DNA of 64,000 bases from Streptomyces sp. Go-475 (GCF_003330845.1 NZ_CP026121.1:3143501-3207500); one strand, 5' to 3'; shown: positions 51,775 through 61,690, counted from the first letter of the stretch. Numbers and translations: made by a program. The notes: generated by a model not told the origin, from the letters alone.

Positions 51775-53675
51775 CCGACGCCTACCTCGACAGTCCTCCG
51801 CTCACCGAGGAGCAGCGGGCCGTTGTGGAGCAGCCTTGGGACGCCCGTGTCCTGGTGACCGCCGGCGCGGGGGCCGGCAAGACCCACACGTTGGTGCGCC
51901 GCCTCGACGCGCTGTGCGGGCACGAGGACCCCGAGGAGGCGCTGGAGGCCTCCGAGATTCTGGTGCTCACCTTCTCCCGGGCGGCGGCTCGGGAACTGCG
52001 GGAGCGGATCGCCCGGTACGGTGAGCGCGCTCACCGGGTGCGGGCGCAGACCTTCGACGCGTGGGCGTACGGCGTGCTGCGGCAGGCGTACCCGGACAAC
52101 GACTGGAGTGCGGCCTCCTTCCTGGAGAGGATCGCGGCCGCTGCCCGTGCGATCGAGAAGGGAGCGCTGGAGGCCGGTGATGCCGTGCCCCCCGCGCACG
52201 TGGTCATCGACGAGGTGCAGGATCTGCTGGGCGATCGACGGGACCTCGTGGAGGCGCTGCTCGATCGCTACCAGGAGAGCTGCGGCTTCACAGTGGTCGG
52301 TGACGCCGCGCAGTCCGTCTACGGCTTCCAGATCACGGACCTCACCGAACGCGCCGACGAGACCGGCCGGTTCTTCGACTGGTTGCGCGCCTCGTACCCG
52401 GACGACTTGGTCGAACTCCGCCTCACCAAGAACTTCCGAGCGTCCACCCCGGAGGCGCGGATCGCCCTGGCACACGGGCAGCGCCTCCAGAACCTCACGG
52501 ATGCCGACGAGGCCGCGGCCCTCTATGAAGAAATGCGCGAGCTGCTCCTCGATCCGGCGAACAGCATGGGAGCGCTCTCCGATCCGTTCACCCTCGACGG
52601 ACTTCGCGAGTTCCCCGACACCTGCGCGGTTCTCGCCCGTGACAACCGGCAAGCTCTCATCGTCTCGGAGCTGCTCCACGAGCACGGCGTGGAGCATCGG
52701 CTGAGGCGCCCGTTGGAGGAGCGCCCGGTCCCGTACTGGGTGGCCGAGCTGTTGCGCCGCACCGAGTCCGCCACGCTCTCCGAGGACCGGTTCCGGTCGT
52801 TGCTCTCGGAGATACCTCTGCAGTACGAGCCGGACCGGCAAGCGGTGTGGGCCGTGCTGCGCCGGGCCGCGCGGGGTCCGGGGCGAGGGATCCTCGACCT
52901 GGAACGGCTGCGCGGCCTGGTTGCCGAGGGTCGTTTCCCGGACGAGCTGACCGATCCGGAGCCGGCACGCGTCGTGGTCTCCACCGTGCACCGTGCCAAG
53001 GGTCTGGAGTTCGACCGGGTGATCGTCCTCGCCCCGCTGTCCGTCACGGAGTTGCAGCACCAGTTCAAGGAGGAGCTGGATCTGCCGGCCGAGGCCCGCG
53101 CCCTGTATGTGGCCCTGACGCGTGCCCGTCATGACCTCTATCACGTGAACCGCCCCGAGCTGCCGATCTTCAAGCGGGCGGGTGGCAGGAAGAACGGCCG
53201 TAGGTACCTGGGCGGTTGGAAGTCGTACGACCGGTACGGGATCGTCGGTGAGTCCGGCGACGTGTGCGCGGACAACCCTCCCGGCCACGAGGCCGACGCC
53301 GTGGCTACCCAGGCCTACCTTCTGAAGCACGTCTCCCCTGGCCAGGAGGTCGTGCTGCGCAGACGCCACGACCTGCCTCTCGGCGAGTGGCAGAGCCCTC
53401 CGTACGCCCTGCTGCACAACGGGTGGGAGATCGGCGAAGCCTCGGAGCGGTTCCGGCAGGAGCTGTTCCAGGTGCAGAAGGTGAATCGCACATGGGACCC
53501 CTGGTGGCCCGACGAGATCCACGGGCTGCGGGTGGACACCCTGGAGTCCGTCGCGGGCAGCACTGCTGCAAGCGCCAACGCCGGGCTCGGTGACCGGGGA
53601 GTCTGGATCGCTCCCCGGATCACCGGAATCGGCAGGTACCGACGGGCGGACGACGACGAGGAGCAGCGCGCATGA
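51771..53675 (+). CDS. UvrD/Rep-type superfamily 1 helicase
   Basis: A 634-residue SF1A helicase. Motif I is AGAGAGKTHT (31-40), motif Ia LTFSRAAAREL, motif II VIDEVQDLLGD, motif V STVHRAKGLEFDRV and motif VI LYVALTRARHDL. The C-terminal 170 residues have no nuclease motif I can see. The GTG overlaps the preceding stop by four bases and the TGA overlaps the next ATG, so stoichiometry with its partners is likely controlled by coupled translation. Short for UvrD: it lacks a large 2B insertion. Confidence 0.9.
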   Translation: MTDAYLDSPPLTEEQRAVVEQPWDARVLVTAGAGAGKTHTLVRRLDALCGHEDPEEALEASEILVLTFSRAAARELRERIARYGERAHRVRAQTFDAWAYGVLRQAYPDNDWSAASFLERIAAAARAIEKGALEAGDAVPPAHVVIDEVQDLLGDRRDLVEALLDRYQESCGFTVVGDAAQSVYGFQITDLTERADETGRFFDWLRASYPDDLVELRLTKNFRASTPEARIALAHGQRLQNLTDADEAAALYEEMRELLLDPANSMGALSDPFTLDGLREFPDTCAVLARDNRQALIVSELLHEHGVEHRLRRPLEERPVPYWVAELLRRTESATLSEDRFRSLLSEIPLQYEPDRQAVWAVLRRAARGPGRGILDLERLRGLVAEGRFPDELTDPEPARVVVSTVHRAKGLEFDRVIVLAPLSVTELQHQFKEELDLPAEARALYVALTRARHDLYHVNRPELPIFKRAGGRKNGRRYLGGWKSYDRYGIVGESGDVCADNPPGHEADAVATQAYLLKHVSPGQEVVLRRRHDLPLGEWQSPPYALLHNGWEIGEASERFRQELFQVQKVNRTWDPWWPDEIHGLRVDTLESVAGSTAASANAGLGDRGVWIAPRITGIGRYRRADDDEEQRA

Positions 53676-56600
53676 GCGACACGGAGAACCGGTACGCCGA
53701 GCACTACCGAGTCCGAGACGAGGAGCTGCTGGTCGGCCTCCGCCGCGAACTCCTCGGCCCAGGCCCGGACGCCGCCAGGGAGGACCGTGACGAAGTCCTG
53801 ACCCGGGACGCCCCGATCGACCGCTACCTGACCGGTGTCCTCTACCCGAGGTCGGCGGACGACGAAGCCGAGCAGAGAATGCTCGAGGACGAGGCCGAGC
53901 ACGACGGCCTGGACGTAACCCCCCTGCGTACCCGCGACAACGTGGAGGAGTCGGGGACCGCGCAGGAGGTCGGCGCCGCCGGGTCCCGTCGGCCCTCCTC
54001 CATGGGGCTCACCTTCGCGATCGACCCGGCAATAAGCGATTCGGTCGTGGTCAGTGCCCGGGCCGCCGTCTATCGGCCCACGGACGCGGACGGCAACCCC
54101 GTCCCAGCCCGCAGGGCCGAGGCTCGTACCACCTCCGACCAGCAGGAGCACTGGCGGCGTGAGGAACTCGCGCTGCCCGACACCATGGTGAACGTGACAA
54201 CGCCTGCCCCCGACCTGAGGTTCACGTTGGCCGATGGAGTCGCGCTCCGGGTCAACGTACGGCGCCCCGACGCGACGCTGGGAACGGTGACCGTCACGGT
54301 GACCCTGGTCAACACGCACACGGTCGGCGAGCGAGAACTGCAGGACGCGTTCTCCCTGTTCCAGTGCGGGCTCGTCGTCCGTGCGGCCGATGGGTCCAGC
54401 GCCTTCGTCGAGCGTCCCGCCCCCGATGTCGCGCACGATCCCGAGGTCGCCGTCAGCCGCCTGCTGCACCGCCACGCCCCGACCTTCGCCGTCGGACACG
54501 GCTGCGCCGCGGAATGGGACTGGACGGCGCCGCCGATCGGTGTGACGGACTCCTCCGGGCCGGCCGGTGTGTCCGAGGTGCGGAGCGAGTTCGTGCCGAG
54601 CGTGGAGGTGCTGCTCACCGACTCCAATCCGGAGATCGACAGCTCTGCCCTGTCCATGCTCGGCCTGGCGGAGCAACCGGACACGGAGGTCATCGGTGCC
54701 CTGGAAGCGCTCGCCGGGGGCTACGAGCGGTGGATCGACCGCAAGCAGGCCGAAGCCGACGCCCTGATCGGCGGTGTGTACGAGAAGGCCGCCCGCGACC
54801 AGGTCGACGCCTGCCGTGAGGCCCTGCGCCGGATCTGCGAGGGCATCGACCTCTTGCGTACCAAGCCCGACCTCATGCGGGCCTTCCGGCTCGCCAACCG
54901 GGCGATGGCCGACCAGCGGGCACGCGGCGCCTGGGTGAAGAGCGGCCGCACCGGCTCCCCCGAACCTGCCAAGGGCCGTTGGCGCCCGTTCCAGATCGCC
55001 TTCGTCCTGCTCTGCCTGGCCGGCATCGACGATCCCGAGCACCGCGACCGCGAGGTTTCCGACCTCCTGTGGTTCCCGACCGGTGGTGGCAAGACGGAGG
55101 CGTACCTCGGCCTGATCGCCCTCACCTCCTTCCTGCGCCGGATCCGGCTAGGTGTGAACGGTGGCGGCGTCACCGTCCTGATGCGGTACACGCTGCGCCT
55201 CCTGACCCTCCAGCAGTTCGAGCGTGCCACGATCTTGCTCTGTGCCATGGAGCGGATGCGGCGTGGCAATCTGACGGAGCTGGGTTCCGAACCGTTCTCC
55301 CTCGGGATGTGGGTCGGTGAATCGGCCACCCCGAACAAGCTGAAGGATGCGAACGACCAGCTGGCAGAGCTCCACAAGGATCTCGACAAGCGTCTGGCGA
55401 CCAAGAACCCGGTCCAGCTGCACGCCTGCCCCTGGTGCGGGACCCGCCTGGACGCCCGCGCCTACGAGGTCGACGAGGACGCCAAGCGCATGCACGTCCG
55501 CTGTCCCGGCGCAGGCTGCGAGTTCAATGACGGTCTGCCCGTCCATCTGATCGACGAGGCGGTGTACGACGCCCGGCCGACGCTGGTCATCGCCACTGTC
55601 GACAAGTTCGCGTCGATGCCGTGGCGTCCGGCCACCGCCGCCCTCTTCAATCGGGACGACCCGAACGACCGCACGCCACCGCCCGAGTTGATCGTCCAGG
55701 ACGAACTCCACCTCATCTCCGGCCCTTTGGGTACGCTCACCGGTCTCTACGAGACCGCCGTCGACGAACTCGCCGGGCGTCCCAAGGTGATCGCCTCGAC
55801 GGCGACCATCCGGCGCGCCGCCGACCAGGGCCGCAGTCTCTTCGACCGCGAGGTCCGCCAGTTCCCGCCCGCCGGCCTCGACTCCCGGGACTCCTGGTTC
55901 GCCGTGGAGACCGCGCGCGAGAAGAAGGCAAGCCGACGTTATGTGGGTCTCCTCGCCCCGGGCACCAGCCAGTCCACCTTGCTCATCCGCACGTACGCGA
56001 CTCTGCTGCATCGGGCGAAGCAGGCGAAGACTCCGGACGAGGTGCGGGACGCCTACTGGAGCCTGGTCGGCTACTTCAACAGTCTCCGGTTGCTGTCCGC
56101 GGCGGAGCTCCAGGTCCACGACGACGTGGTGGCGTATCTGGAACTGCTCGCCGCGCGCGAGGAGACCACCGTGCGTTCCGTCGCCCACTATTCGGAGCTG
56201 ACAAGTCGCATCGACGCCAGCGAGATCCCGGCCCGCCTCAAAGGCATCGAGCGGGCGTTCCCCGACCCCGATGTCGTGGACGTCCTCCTGGCCACGAACA
56301 TGATCGCGGTCGGCGTCGACGTGGACCGACTCGGCCTGATGGCCGTGATGGGCCAACCACAAACCACCGCCGAGTACATCCAGGCCACCAGCCGGGTCGG
56401 GCGCGCCCACCCCGGCCTGGTCGCCGTGATGCTCAACGCCACCCGCTCACGCGACCGCTCCCATTACGAGAACTTCCTGCACTTCCACTCCGCTCTGTAC
56501 CGCGAGGTCGAGTCGACGTCCGTCACCCCCTTCTCCGCCCGCGCCCGCGAGCGCGGACTGCACGCGGTTGTCGTCGCGCTGACCCGGATCATGCTCCCCG

Positions 56601-56932
56601 AAGCTCGACCCAACGAGGCTGCGGGCATGGTGGAGTCGTACGAGCACCGCATCAGGGAAGAGATCAAGCCCGTCCTCCTCGACCGCGTTCGCGCGGTCAC
56701 CCCCGAGGAGGCCGACGCCGTCTCCCGTGCGTTCGACGAATTCCTCGACTGGTGGCGCGACGAGGCCGACATCCACAACGGCCTGCTCTTCGAACCGAGG
56801 AAGGGCAGGTACACCCCTTCCCTTCTGCAGCCGTACGACGATGAAGCCGAGAACGCCGAGGCCTGGCCCACTCTGTGGAGCCTGCGCGACGTCGATGCCG
56901 AGTCCGCCCTGTTCATGGAGGCCACCCGATGA
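53672..56932 (+). CDS. drmA: DrmA-like helicase (DISARM core)
   Basis: A 1086-residue protein matching the DrmA pattern. The N-terminus reads ELLVGLRRELLGPGPDAA and then PIDRYLTGVLYPRS, the DrmA opening. An SF2-like core follows with P-loop FPTGGGKTEAYLGL (near 470), a C4 zinc ribbon (CPWCG...CPGAGC near 590-612), the DExH box VQDELHLISGP (near 674) and a helicase C domain (VGVDVDRLGLMAVMGQP, then IQATSRVGRAHPG near 905). In DISARM, DrmA and DrmB form a complex that restrains incoming DNA. Four-base overlaps join it to the UvrD-type gene and to drmB. Confidence 0.85.
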   Translation: MSDTENRYAEHYRVRDEELLVGLRRELLGPGPDAAREDRDEVLTRDAPIDRYLTGVLYPRSADDEAEQRMLEDEAEHDGLDVTPLRTRDNVEESGTAQEVGAAGSRRPSSMGLTFAIDPAISDSVVVSARAAVYRPTDADGNPVPARRAEARTTSDQQEHWRREELALPDTMVNVTTPAPDLRFTLADGVALRVNVRRPDATLGTVTVTVTLVNTHTVGERELQDAFSLFQCGLVVRAADGSSAFVERPAPDVAHDPEVAVSRLLHRHAPTFAVGHGCAAEWDWTAPPIGVTDSSGPAGVSEVRSEFVPSVEVLLTDSNPEIDSSALSMLGLAEQPDTEVIGALEALAGGYERWIDRKQAEADALIGGVYEKAARDQVDACREALRRICEGIDLLRTKPDLMRAFRLANRAMADQRARGAWVKSGRTGSPEPAKGRWRPFQIAFVLLCLAGIDDPEHRDREVSDLLWFPTGGGKTEAYLGLIALTSFLRRIRLGVNGGGVTVLMRYTLRLLTLQQFERATILLCAMERMRRGNLTELGSEPFSLGMWVGESATPNKLKDANDQLAELHKDLDKRLATKNPVQLHACPWCGTRLDARAYEVDEDAKRMHVRCPGAGCEFNDGLPVHLIDEAVYDARPTLVIATVDKFASMPWRPATAALFNRDDPNDRTPPPELIVQDELHLISGPLGTLTGLYETAVDELAGRPKVIASTATIRRAADQGRSLFDREVRQFPPAGLDSRDSWFAVETAREKKASRRYVGLLAPGTSQSTLLIRTYATLLHRAKQAKTPDEVRDAYWSLVGYFNSLRLLSAAELQVHDDVVAYLELLAAREETTVRSVAHYSELTSRIDASEIPARLKGIERAFPDPDVVDVLLATNMIAVGVDVDRLGLMAVMGQPQTTAEYIQATSRVGRAHPGLVAVMLNATRSRDRSHYENFLHFHSALYREVESTSVTPFSARARERGLHAVVVALTRIMLPEARPNEAAGMVESYEHRIREEIKPVLLDRVRAVTPEEADAVSRAFDEFLDWWRDEADIHNGLLFEPRKGRYTPSLLQPYDDEAENAEAWPTLWSLRDVDAESALFMEATR

Positions 56933-58791
56933 CCCCTCCCCCCGCGCGCCGTCGCCGTTCCGGCGCCAATGGCGCGGCGCCCGCCCACAACCTGCCGCGG
57001 CGCGGCGCGGTCCGTCGCGCTCAGGCGATCACCACCTACGGTGTCGGCTCGCTCATCGCCGTCGACCACGAGTCGTTCGTCATCTCGGGCCTGGACGGGG
57101 CCGACGAGCATTGGCGCCTGGACGAGGCACCGCGCATCCACGAACGGCGACTCGCTCGAATCCTGAACGTCGAGCACTTCCGGCTGCCGCCCGCGTCCGA
57201 CGAGCACAGCAAGGACGGCATCCGGGTCCGCCGCTTCCCGCTCATGCATTCCTGTCCCGAGTGCAACGAGTTGCGCCGCCATCGTGATTTCAACCCACCG
57301 CCCGGCAGAAGCGTCTGCGGCACCTGTGAGGCGGACCTGGTCCCTTCCCGCTTCGTGATCGCCTGCGAAGCCGGCCACCTCGACGAGTTCCCGTACTGGC
57401 ACTGGGTCCACCGTGCCACAGGGCGCGGCGCCACCACGGCCGGCCAGTGCGGCGGCACGCTCAGGCTGCGCACCTCCGGCCGCAGTTCCTCGCTCCGCTC
57501 GATCCTCGTGTCGTGCAGCTGCGGGGTGCCCGAGGTGTCGATGGAGGGTTCCTTCCGCAGGAGCGCTCTCAAGGACCTCGGTCTGCGCTGCCGGGGCACC
57601 CGACCGTGGCTCGGCACCTCCGTCCCGGCGGAGTCCTGCAGTCACACCCCACGAACCCTCCAGCGTGGTTCCTCCGCCGTCTGGCAGCCTGTACTGAAGT
57701 CCGCGCTGTCCATCCCGCCGTGGAGTGACGGTCGCGCGGACCCGCTTGCTCCGTACTGGAGCCGACTGCGCGAGCTGAGCGACCGGTCGGATGTCGAGAT
57801 GTGTCTCAAGGTCCTGTTCGGGGACGAGTGCCCTGTCTCTGTCGACGAGGTGATGGAACTTCTCGCCGCCGAACAGGAGGAAGACACCACCGGGGACGAA
57901 GAGCGAAGCTTCGACCACCATTACCGTGCCTTGCGCAACAAGGAGTACGAACGTCTACGTGCCGGCAACGACGAGCGCGAGCGTTCACGTGACGAGCAGT
58001 TCATCTGCGAGACCCCGCTCGGTGACCCGACCGCCCTCGACGACATCGGGGTCACCGGCCCGATGCTGGTCAAGAAGCTCCGCGAGGTCCGCGCGCTCAA
58101 GGCGTTCACCCGGCTGGCCGATCCCGACTCGGCTTCCGAGACCAACGAGGCAGTGCTTTCCTCGATGCCCCTGAACTGGCTGCCGGCCATGGAGGTTCGG
58201 GGTGAGGGCGTCTTCCTCCGGCTCGCCGAGGACCGTCTCGACGACTGGGAGAACATCACCGCCGTGGCCAGGCGCGCCAAGCGCATCCGCACCGCACACC
58301 GCCGGATGATGGAGCAGAGAGCCTCCGACCCGACCAAGGTCCAACCCTCGCCCGCCACACCCCGCATGGTGCTGCTGCACACCCTGGCCCACGTGCTGAT
58401 CAATGAGTGGAGTCTGGACGCCGGCTACCCGGCCGCCGCCCTCCGTGAACGCCTCTACGCCGACGAGGAAATGGCGGGCCTGCTCGTCTATACCGCCACG
58501 AGCGACTCTGCGGGCAGCCTCGGCGGCCTGGTCGCCCAGGGCGAGCCCGAGCGGCTGGCGGGCACGATCCGGTCCGCGATCCGCCGGGCCTCTTGGTGCT
58601 CCGCCGACCCCCTGTGCATCGAGTCCGAGGCCTCAGGCACTGGCGGCACGAACCTGGCCGCCTGCCACGCCTGCGTGATGCTCCCCGAGACGAGCTGCGA
58701 GCACAACAACGTCCTGCTCGACCGTGCGCTGCTCGTCGGAACACCGGAGGATCCCGACCTGGGCTTCTTCGCGAACATACTGGGCCACTAG
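56929..58791 (+). CDS. drmB: DrmB-like DUF1998 protein (DISARM core)
   Basis: A 620-residue protein with DrmB landmarks: the RRAQAITTYGVGSLIAVDHE opening, a first cysteine cluster (SCPECNELRRH, VCGTCEADL, ACEAGHLDEFP) that probably binds zinc, and the DUF1998-type C-terminus (GGTNLAACHACVMLPETSCE). The ATG at 56929 overlaps the drmA stop. DrmB works with DrmA as the DNA-clamping core of DISARM. No phospholipase-D-type drmC follows; the next gene is convergent and unrelated. Confidence 0.87.
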   Translation: MTPPPARRRRSGANGAAPAHNLPRRGAVRRAQAITTYGVGSLIAVDHESFVISGLDGADEHWRLDEAPRIHERRLARILNVEHFRLPPASDEHSKDGIRVRRFPLMHSCPECNELRRHRDFNPPPGRSVCGTCEADLVPSRFVIACEAGHLDEFPYWHWVHRATGRGATTAGQCGGTLRLRTSGRSSSLRSILVSCSCGVPEVSMEGSFRRSALKDLGLRCRGTRPWLGTSVPAESCSHTPRTLQRGSSAVWQPVLKSALSIPPWSDGRADPLAPYWSRLRELSDRSDVEMCLKVLFGDECPVSVDEVMELLAAEQEEDTTGDEERSFDHHYRALRNKEYERLRAGNDERERSRDEQFICETPLGDPTALDDIGVTGPMLVKKLREVRALKAFTRLADPDSASETNEAVLSSMPLNWLPAMEVRGEGVFLRLAEDRLDDWENITAVARRAKRIRTAHRRMMEQRASDPTKVQPSPATPRMVLLHTLAHVLINEWSLDAGYPAAALRERLYADEEMAGLLVYTATSDSAGSLGGLVAQGEPERLAGTIRSAIRRASWCSADPLCIESEASGTGGTNLAACHACVMLPETSCEHNNVLLDRALLVGTPEDPDLGFFANILGH

Positions 58792-58865
58792 GAAGCGGTC
58801 GAGCGTGTGGCACGGACACAGATCGGCGGCCTGGCGCCGCTGACCGCCGCCACGTCGGTCTGGCT

Positions 58866-59513
58866 TCACGACCCATGACGCAGGGCCACCCGCTCGGCCT
58901 CGAAGCGCATCTGTGCTCGGTCGAGCATGTCGTCCGCGTCGCGGCCGTGGGCTTGCAGCCAGTGGAGGAAGTCGGTGATCGCCGCGATCACCGCTTCCTC
59001 CGCGACGGCCGAGGTCACCCTCCCTGCATCGGCGCTGCACGGGGGCTGCACAGCGGCGGCGTAGAGACTGAGCAGCGCCTCGGCTCTGGCCACACTTGGA
59101 GCCTCTACATGACCGTTGGGTGTGGTGAGCTTTGTGGCCAGCTCGCACCACGTGACCTTGTGGTCCGGACGTAGCAGGACGCCCCAGCGATCGGCGACGG
59201 CATCCACGAGCGCCATCCCTCTGCCCTGCTCCGATTCCGTGCCCGCGTCACGGAGGACGGGCAGGGCGCGAGTGTCGGGGTCATGCACCTCGATCCGCAG
59301 GTGGGTGCCCTTCATCGCGACGGCCAGCGTTGCAGGGGTGCCAGGTCCGACGTGCGTGATGACGTTGGACGCCAGCTCGCTGACACACAGTTGGGCTTTG
59401 TCGGTCACGTCATGCAATCCCCAGACGCCCAAGTGCAGTCCCATGATCCGACGCAGGGCGGCCACTTCCGCGGGTTCGGCCGTGAAGGCGATCTCCCATG
59501 GCTTGCGCGGCAT
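58866..59513 (-). CDS. Anti-sigma-factor-like HATPase (RsbW/SpoIIAB type)
   Basis: A 215-residue protein; the ATG at 59513 (MPRKPWEIAF) has AGGAAG six bases upstream and is preferred over one 45 bases earlier. Residues 1-130 are a small HATPase: N-box CVSELASNVITH, G1 VHDPDTR and G2 EQGRGMALVDAVADRWG. The last 80 residues are helical. Such stand-alone HATPases accompany Xre-DUF5753/DUF397 pairs in Streptomyces and influence development. It is divergent from that pair. Confidence 0.85.
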   Translation of the reverse strand: MPRKPWEIAFTAEPAEVAALRRIMGLHLGVWGLHDVTDKAQLCVSELASNVITHVGPGTPATLAVAMKGTHLRIEVHDPDTRALPVLRDAGTESEQGRGMALVDAVADRWGVLLRPDHKVTWCELATKLTTPNGHVEAPSVARAEALLSLYAAAVQPPCSADAGRVTSAVAEEAVIAAITDFLHWLQAHGRDADDMLDRAQMRFEAERVALRHGS

Positions 59514-59729
59514 GCAGGCTTCCTGACTCACATGGGCCCCTCTCATCGCAGTCGACACCGCACCGGATGCGCAACGTCACGAAGAATCACGGTGAGTTGC
59601 GTCCGAGACCAGAGTGCGGCGGACACATCCCTTCATGCAATGTGCAGAGAGGGATTCCCACTTCTGAGTGATTGGCAAGCACACCCCTTGGCGCGAGACT
59701 GAACACCCGTTATTCGAAGAAGGGTTGAG

Positions 59730-60578
59730 ATGGCCGGATCACCCACGGCACGCCGTCGGCGCCTCTCGATCGAGCTGAAGAAGCTCCGAGAGCACAGCGC
59801 CCTCACCTGCGCCCAGGTCGGTGCGGCTCTGGACTGGAGCGGCTCCAAGGTCAACCGGATGGAGACGGGGAGCGGACGCGTCCAGCCGTCGGACATTGAT
59901 GCCCTGTGCCGCTTCTACGGCACGAGCGATGAACTGCGCGAGTTCCTCAAGTCGCTGGCCCGACAGGCAAAGGTGCGTGGTTGGTGGCAGGTCCATGGCG
60001 CCGGCGTTCCCGAGTGGTTCAACATCTACATCGGCCTGGAGCAGGACGCCTCCACCTTCCGCCAGTACCAGTGCGAGGTCGTACCCGGCCTCATGCAGAC
60101 GGAGGCATACGCGTCCGAGCTGCACAAGACCGGGGCGCACATGTCCGACGAGGACATCGCGAAGGCAGTGCGTGTGCGCATGGAGCGCCAAGCCATGCTG
60201 AAGCAGCCGGACGCCCCGGATGCCTGGTTCATCGTGAACGAGGGTGCTCTGCGCCACGTCATCGGTGATCAGGGCCTGATGCGAGAGCAGTTGGAACGGG
60301 TCCTGGCGACCGCGGATCTACCGAGTGTGACCCTGCAGGTGCTGCCCTTCGACTCAGGGACCTATCCGACCACCGGTTCGTTCACCATGCTGGGCTTCCC
60401 GGCCCCCGAAGACCCGGACGTCGTGTACCGGGACGGCATCACCGATGCCGTGTACTTGGAGGGCGAGCATCATGTGCGTGAGTACACCAGGGCGTTCGAC
60501 GGCCTGCGGGCCGCAGCCTTGAGTCCTCAGCGCTCGGCCCTGTTGATCGAGTCGATTGTGAAGGATTACGCACGGTGA
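59730..60578 (+). CDS. Xre-family regulator with DUF5753 domain (WhiJ/BldB-system type)
   Basis: A 282-residue regulator: HTH at about 12-60 (LTCAQVGAALDWSGSKVNRM) followed by the DUF5753 domain (about 90-278, starting at EQDASTFRQYQCEVVPGLMQ and including TLQVLPFDSGTYP). GGTTGAG lies just before the ATG. Its stop overlaps the DUF397 gene by four bases. Paralogous sets of this kind, including WhiJ, tune development and antibiotic production; the partner DUF397 protein is thought to oppose the regulator. Confidence 0.92.
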   Translation: MAGSPTARRRRLSIELKKLREHSALTCAQVGAALDWSGSKVNRMETGSGRVQPSDIDALCRFYGTSDELREFLKSLARQAKVRGWWQVHGAGVPEWFNIYIGLEQDASTFRQYQCEVVPGLMQTEAYASELHKTGAHMSDEDIAKAVRVRMERQAMLKQPDAPDAWFIVNEGALRHVIGDQGLMREQLERVLATADLPSVTLQVLPFDSGTYPTTGSFTMLGFPAPEDPDVVYRDGITDAVYLEGEHHVREYTRAFDGLRAAALSPQRSALLIESIVKDYAR

Positions 60579-60790
60579 TAATGCAGAAGTCCATCGGCAG
60601 CAGCCGGCTGGTGTGGTTCTCGTCGTCCTACAGCAACGGCGCGGGGGGTGAGTGCGTCGAGTGTGCGCTCACCGCTGACGGCGCTCTTGTCCGGGACTCC
60701 AAGAACGCGGAGGCACAGGTGATCCCAATCGGCGGCGAAGCTTGGCGCTCCTTCGTGCAGACCCTGCAGAGCGGAGGCGTGACGCGCTGA
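60575..60790 (+). CDS. DUF397 small protein
   Basis: 71 residues with the family's WFSSSYSNGAGGECVECAL core and a C-terminal EAWRSFVQTLQ helix. It starts with a GTG overlapping the Xre stop; an ATG two codons later is possible. It is the usual antagonist partner of the Xre-DUF5753 protein. Confidence 0.88.
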   Translation: MIMQKSIGSSRLVWFSSSYSNGAGGECVECALTADGALVRDSKNAEAQVIPIGGEAWRSFVQTLQSGGVTR

Positions 60791-61638
60791 GCCGCTCGGT
60801 CTCCACAGGTCATGGTTTTGATCTGCGGTTCCAGCCGGTTGACCAGGTTCTCGACCACGTCGGACACTCCTTGCGTGTGCGCTTGCTCCCGGACACGGTG
60901 GTGCGCAAGCGTCGAACTGTCGGCGCCAGGACGGACCGTGACACCTGGGTGCGGATCGAGCGGCGCTTGCTCGACAAGATCCCTGATCAGGGCTGGAACG
61001 GCACCGAATGCGCCGCGCGTCTGGAGGGTGTCGCTCGGCCCGCATGGCGCAGGTGCGTCGTCTGGCGGGATGCGGAGGCGGCGTGGCGGGCCGACGAGAC
61101 TGATTTGCTGCCGGCTGCTCCCGTCGGTACCGCCGTGTTGAGTGCGGCACCGGAGCTTCCGGACGACTGGTGGAACGCGCTGAACGCCTCGTTGGACGCC
61201 CTGGCGGTTCAGCACACCAGGCGTGTGGCCACACCGGACACCGTCACCATCACTCAGGCCCTCGTCACCGAGTCCGTCCGCAGTGTCTTCTCCGCCGACT
61301 TCGATACGGCAGTCGAGCGGTGGGTACCGGCCCATGCGGACCTGAACTGGGCGAACATGACCGCGCCGGTCTTCAGCCTTTTCGATTGGGAGGACTGGGG
61401 CAACGCACCGCTCGGGCTGGACTCGGCCTCCCTGTGGGCCAGTTCCCTCGCCGTCCCGGCCCTGGCCGAACGCGTACGGCACGAACGCCGGTCCGACCTC
61501 GAGAGTCGGGACGGCAAGTTGATGACCTTGTACGTCTGCTCGAAGATCCTCGGGCGGTACGGGCACCCGGACGACCCACGGCGGGAGCCCGCACGGCGCA
61601 CGGCCGAGCAGGTCATAGAGGGGCTTCGGCCGGGCTGA
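60742..61638 (+). CDS. Aminoglycoside-phosphotransferase-fold protein
   Basis: Up to 298 residues. The family-like sequence starts at about residue 18 (SRSVSTGHGFDLRF), so the real start is uncertain: the TTG at 60742 lies inside the DUF397 gene, and no good ATG/GTG follows soon. The APH/choline-kinase catalytic loop is VPAHADLNWANM and the metal motif FDWEDWG; a glycine loop is not obvious, so the N-lobe may be reduced. In Streptomyces such genes follow Xre/DUF397 modules. Substrate unknown. Confidence 0.7.
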   Translation: MALLRADPAERRRDALSRSVSTGHGFDLRFQPVDQVLDHVGHSLRVRLLPDTVVRKRRTVGARTDRDTWVRIERRLLDKIPDQGWNGTECAARLEGVARPAWRRCVVWRDAEAAWRADETDLLPAAPVGTAVLSAAPELPDDWWNALNASLDALAVQHTRRVATPDTVTITQALVTESVRSVFSADFDTAVERWVPAHADLNWANMTAPVFSLFDWEDWGNAPLGLDSASLWASSLAVPALAERVRHERRSDLESRDGKLMTLYVCSKILGRYGHPDDPRREPARRTAEQVIEGLRPG

Positions 61639-61690
61639 CGGTTCGAGCCCTCTCCGACACCGCGCGGAACCTTGAGATCAACCACCCCAC

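Noticed and set aside
58792..58865. A drmC gene after drmB
   Set aside because: Only 74 bases separate drmB from a convergent HATPase gene, and no phospholipase-D motif occurs anywhere in the island.
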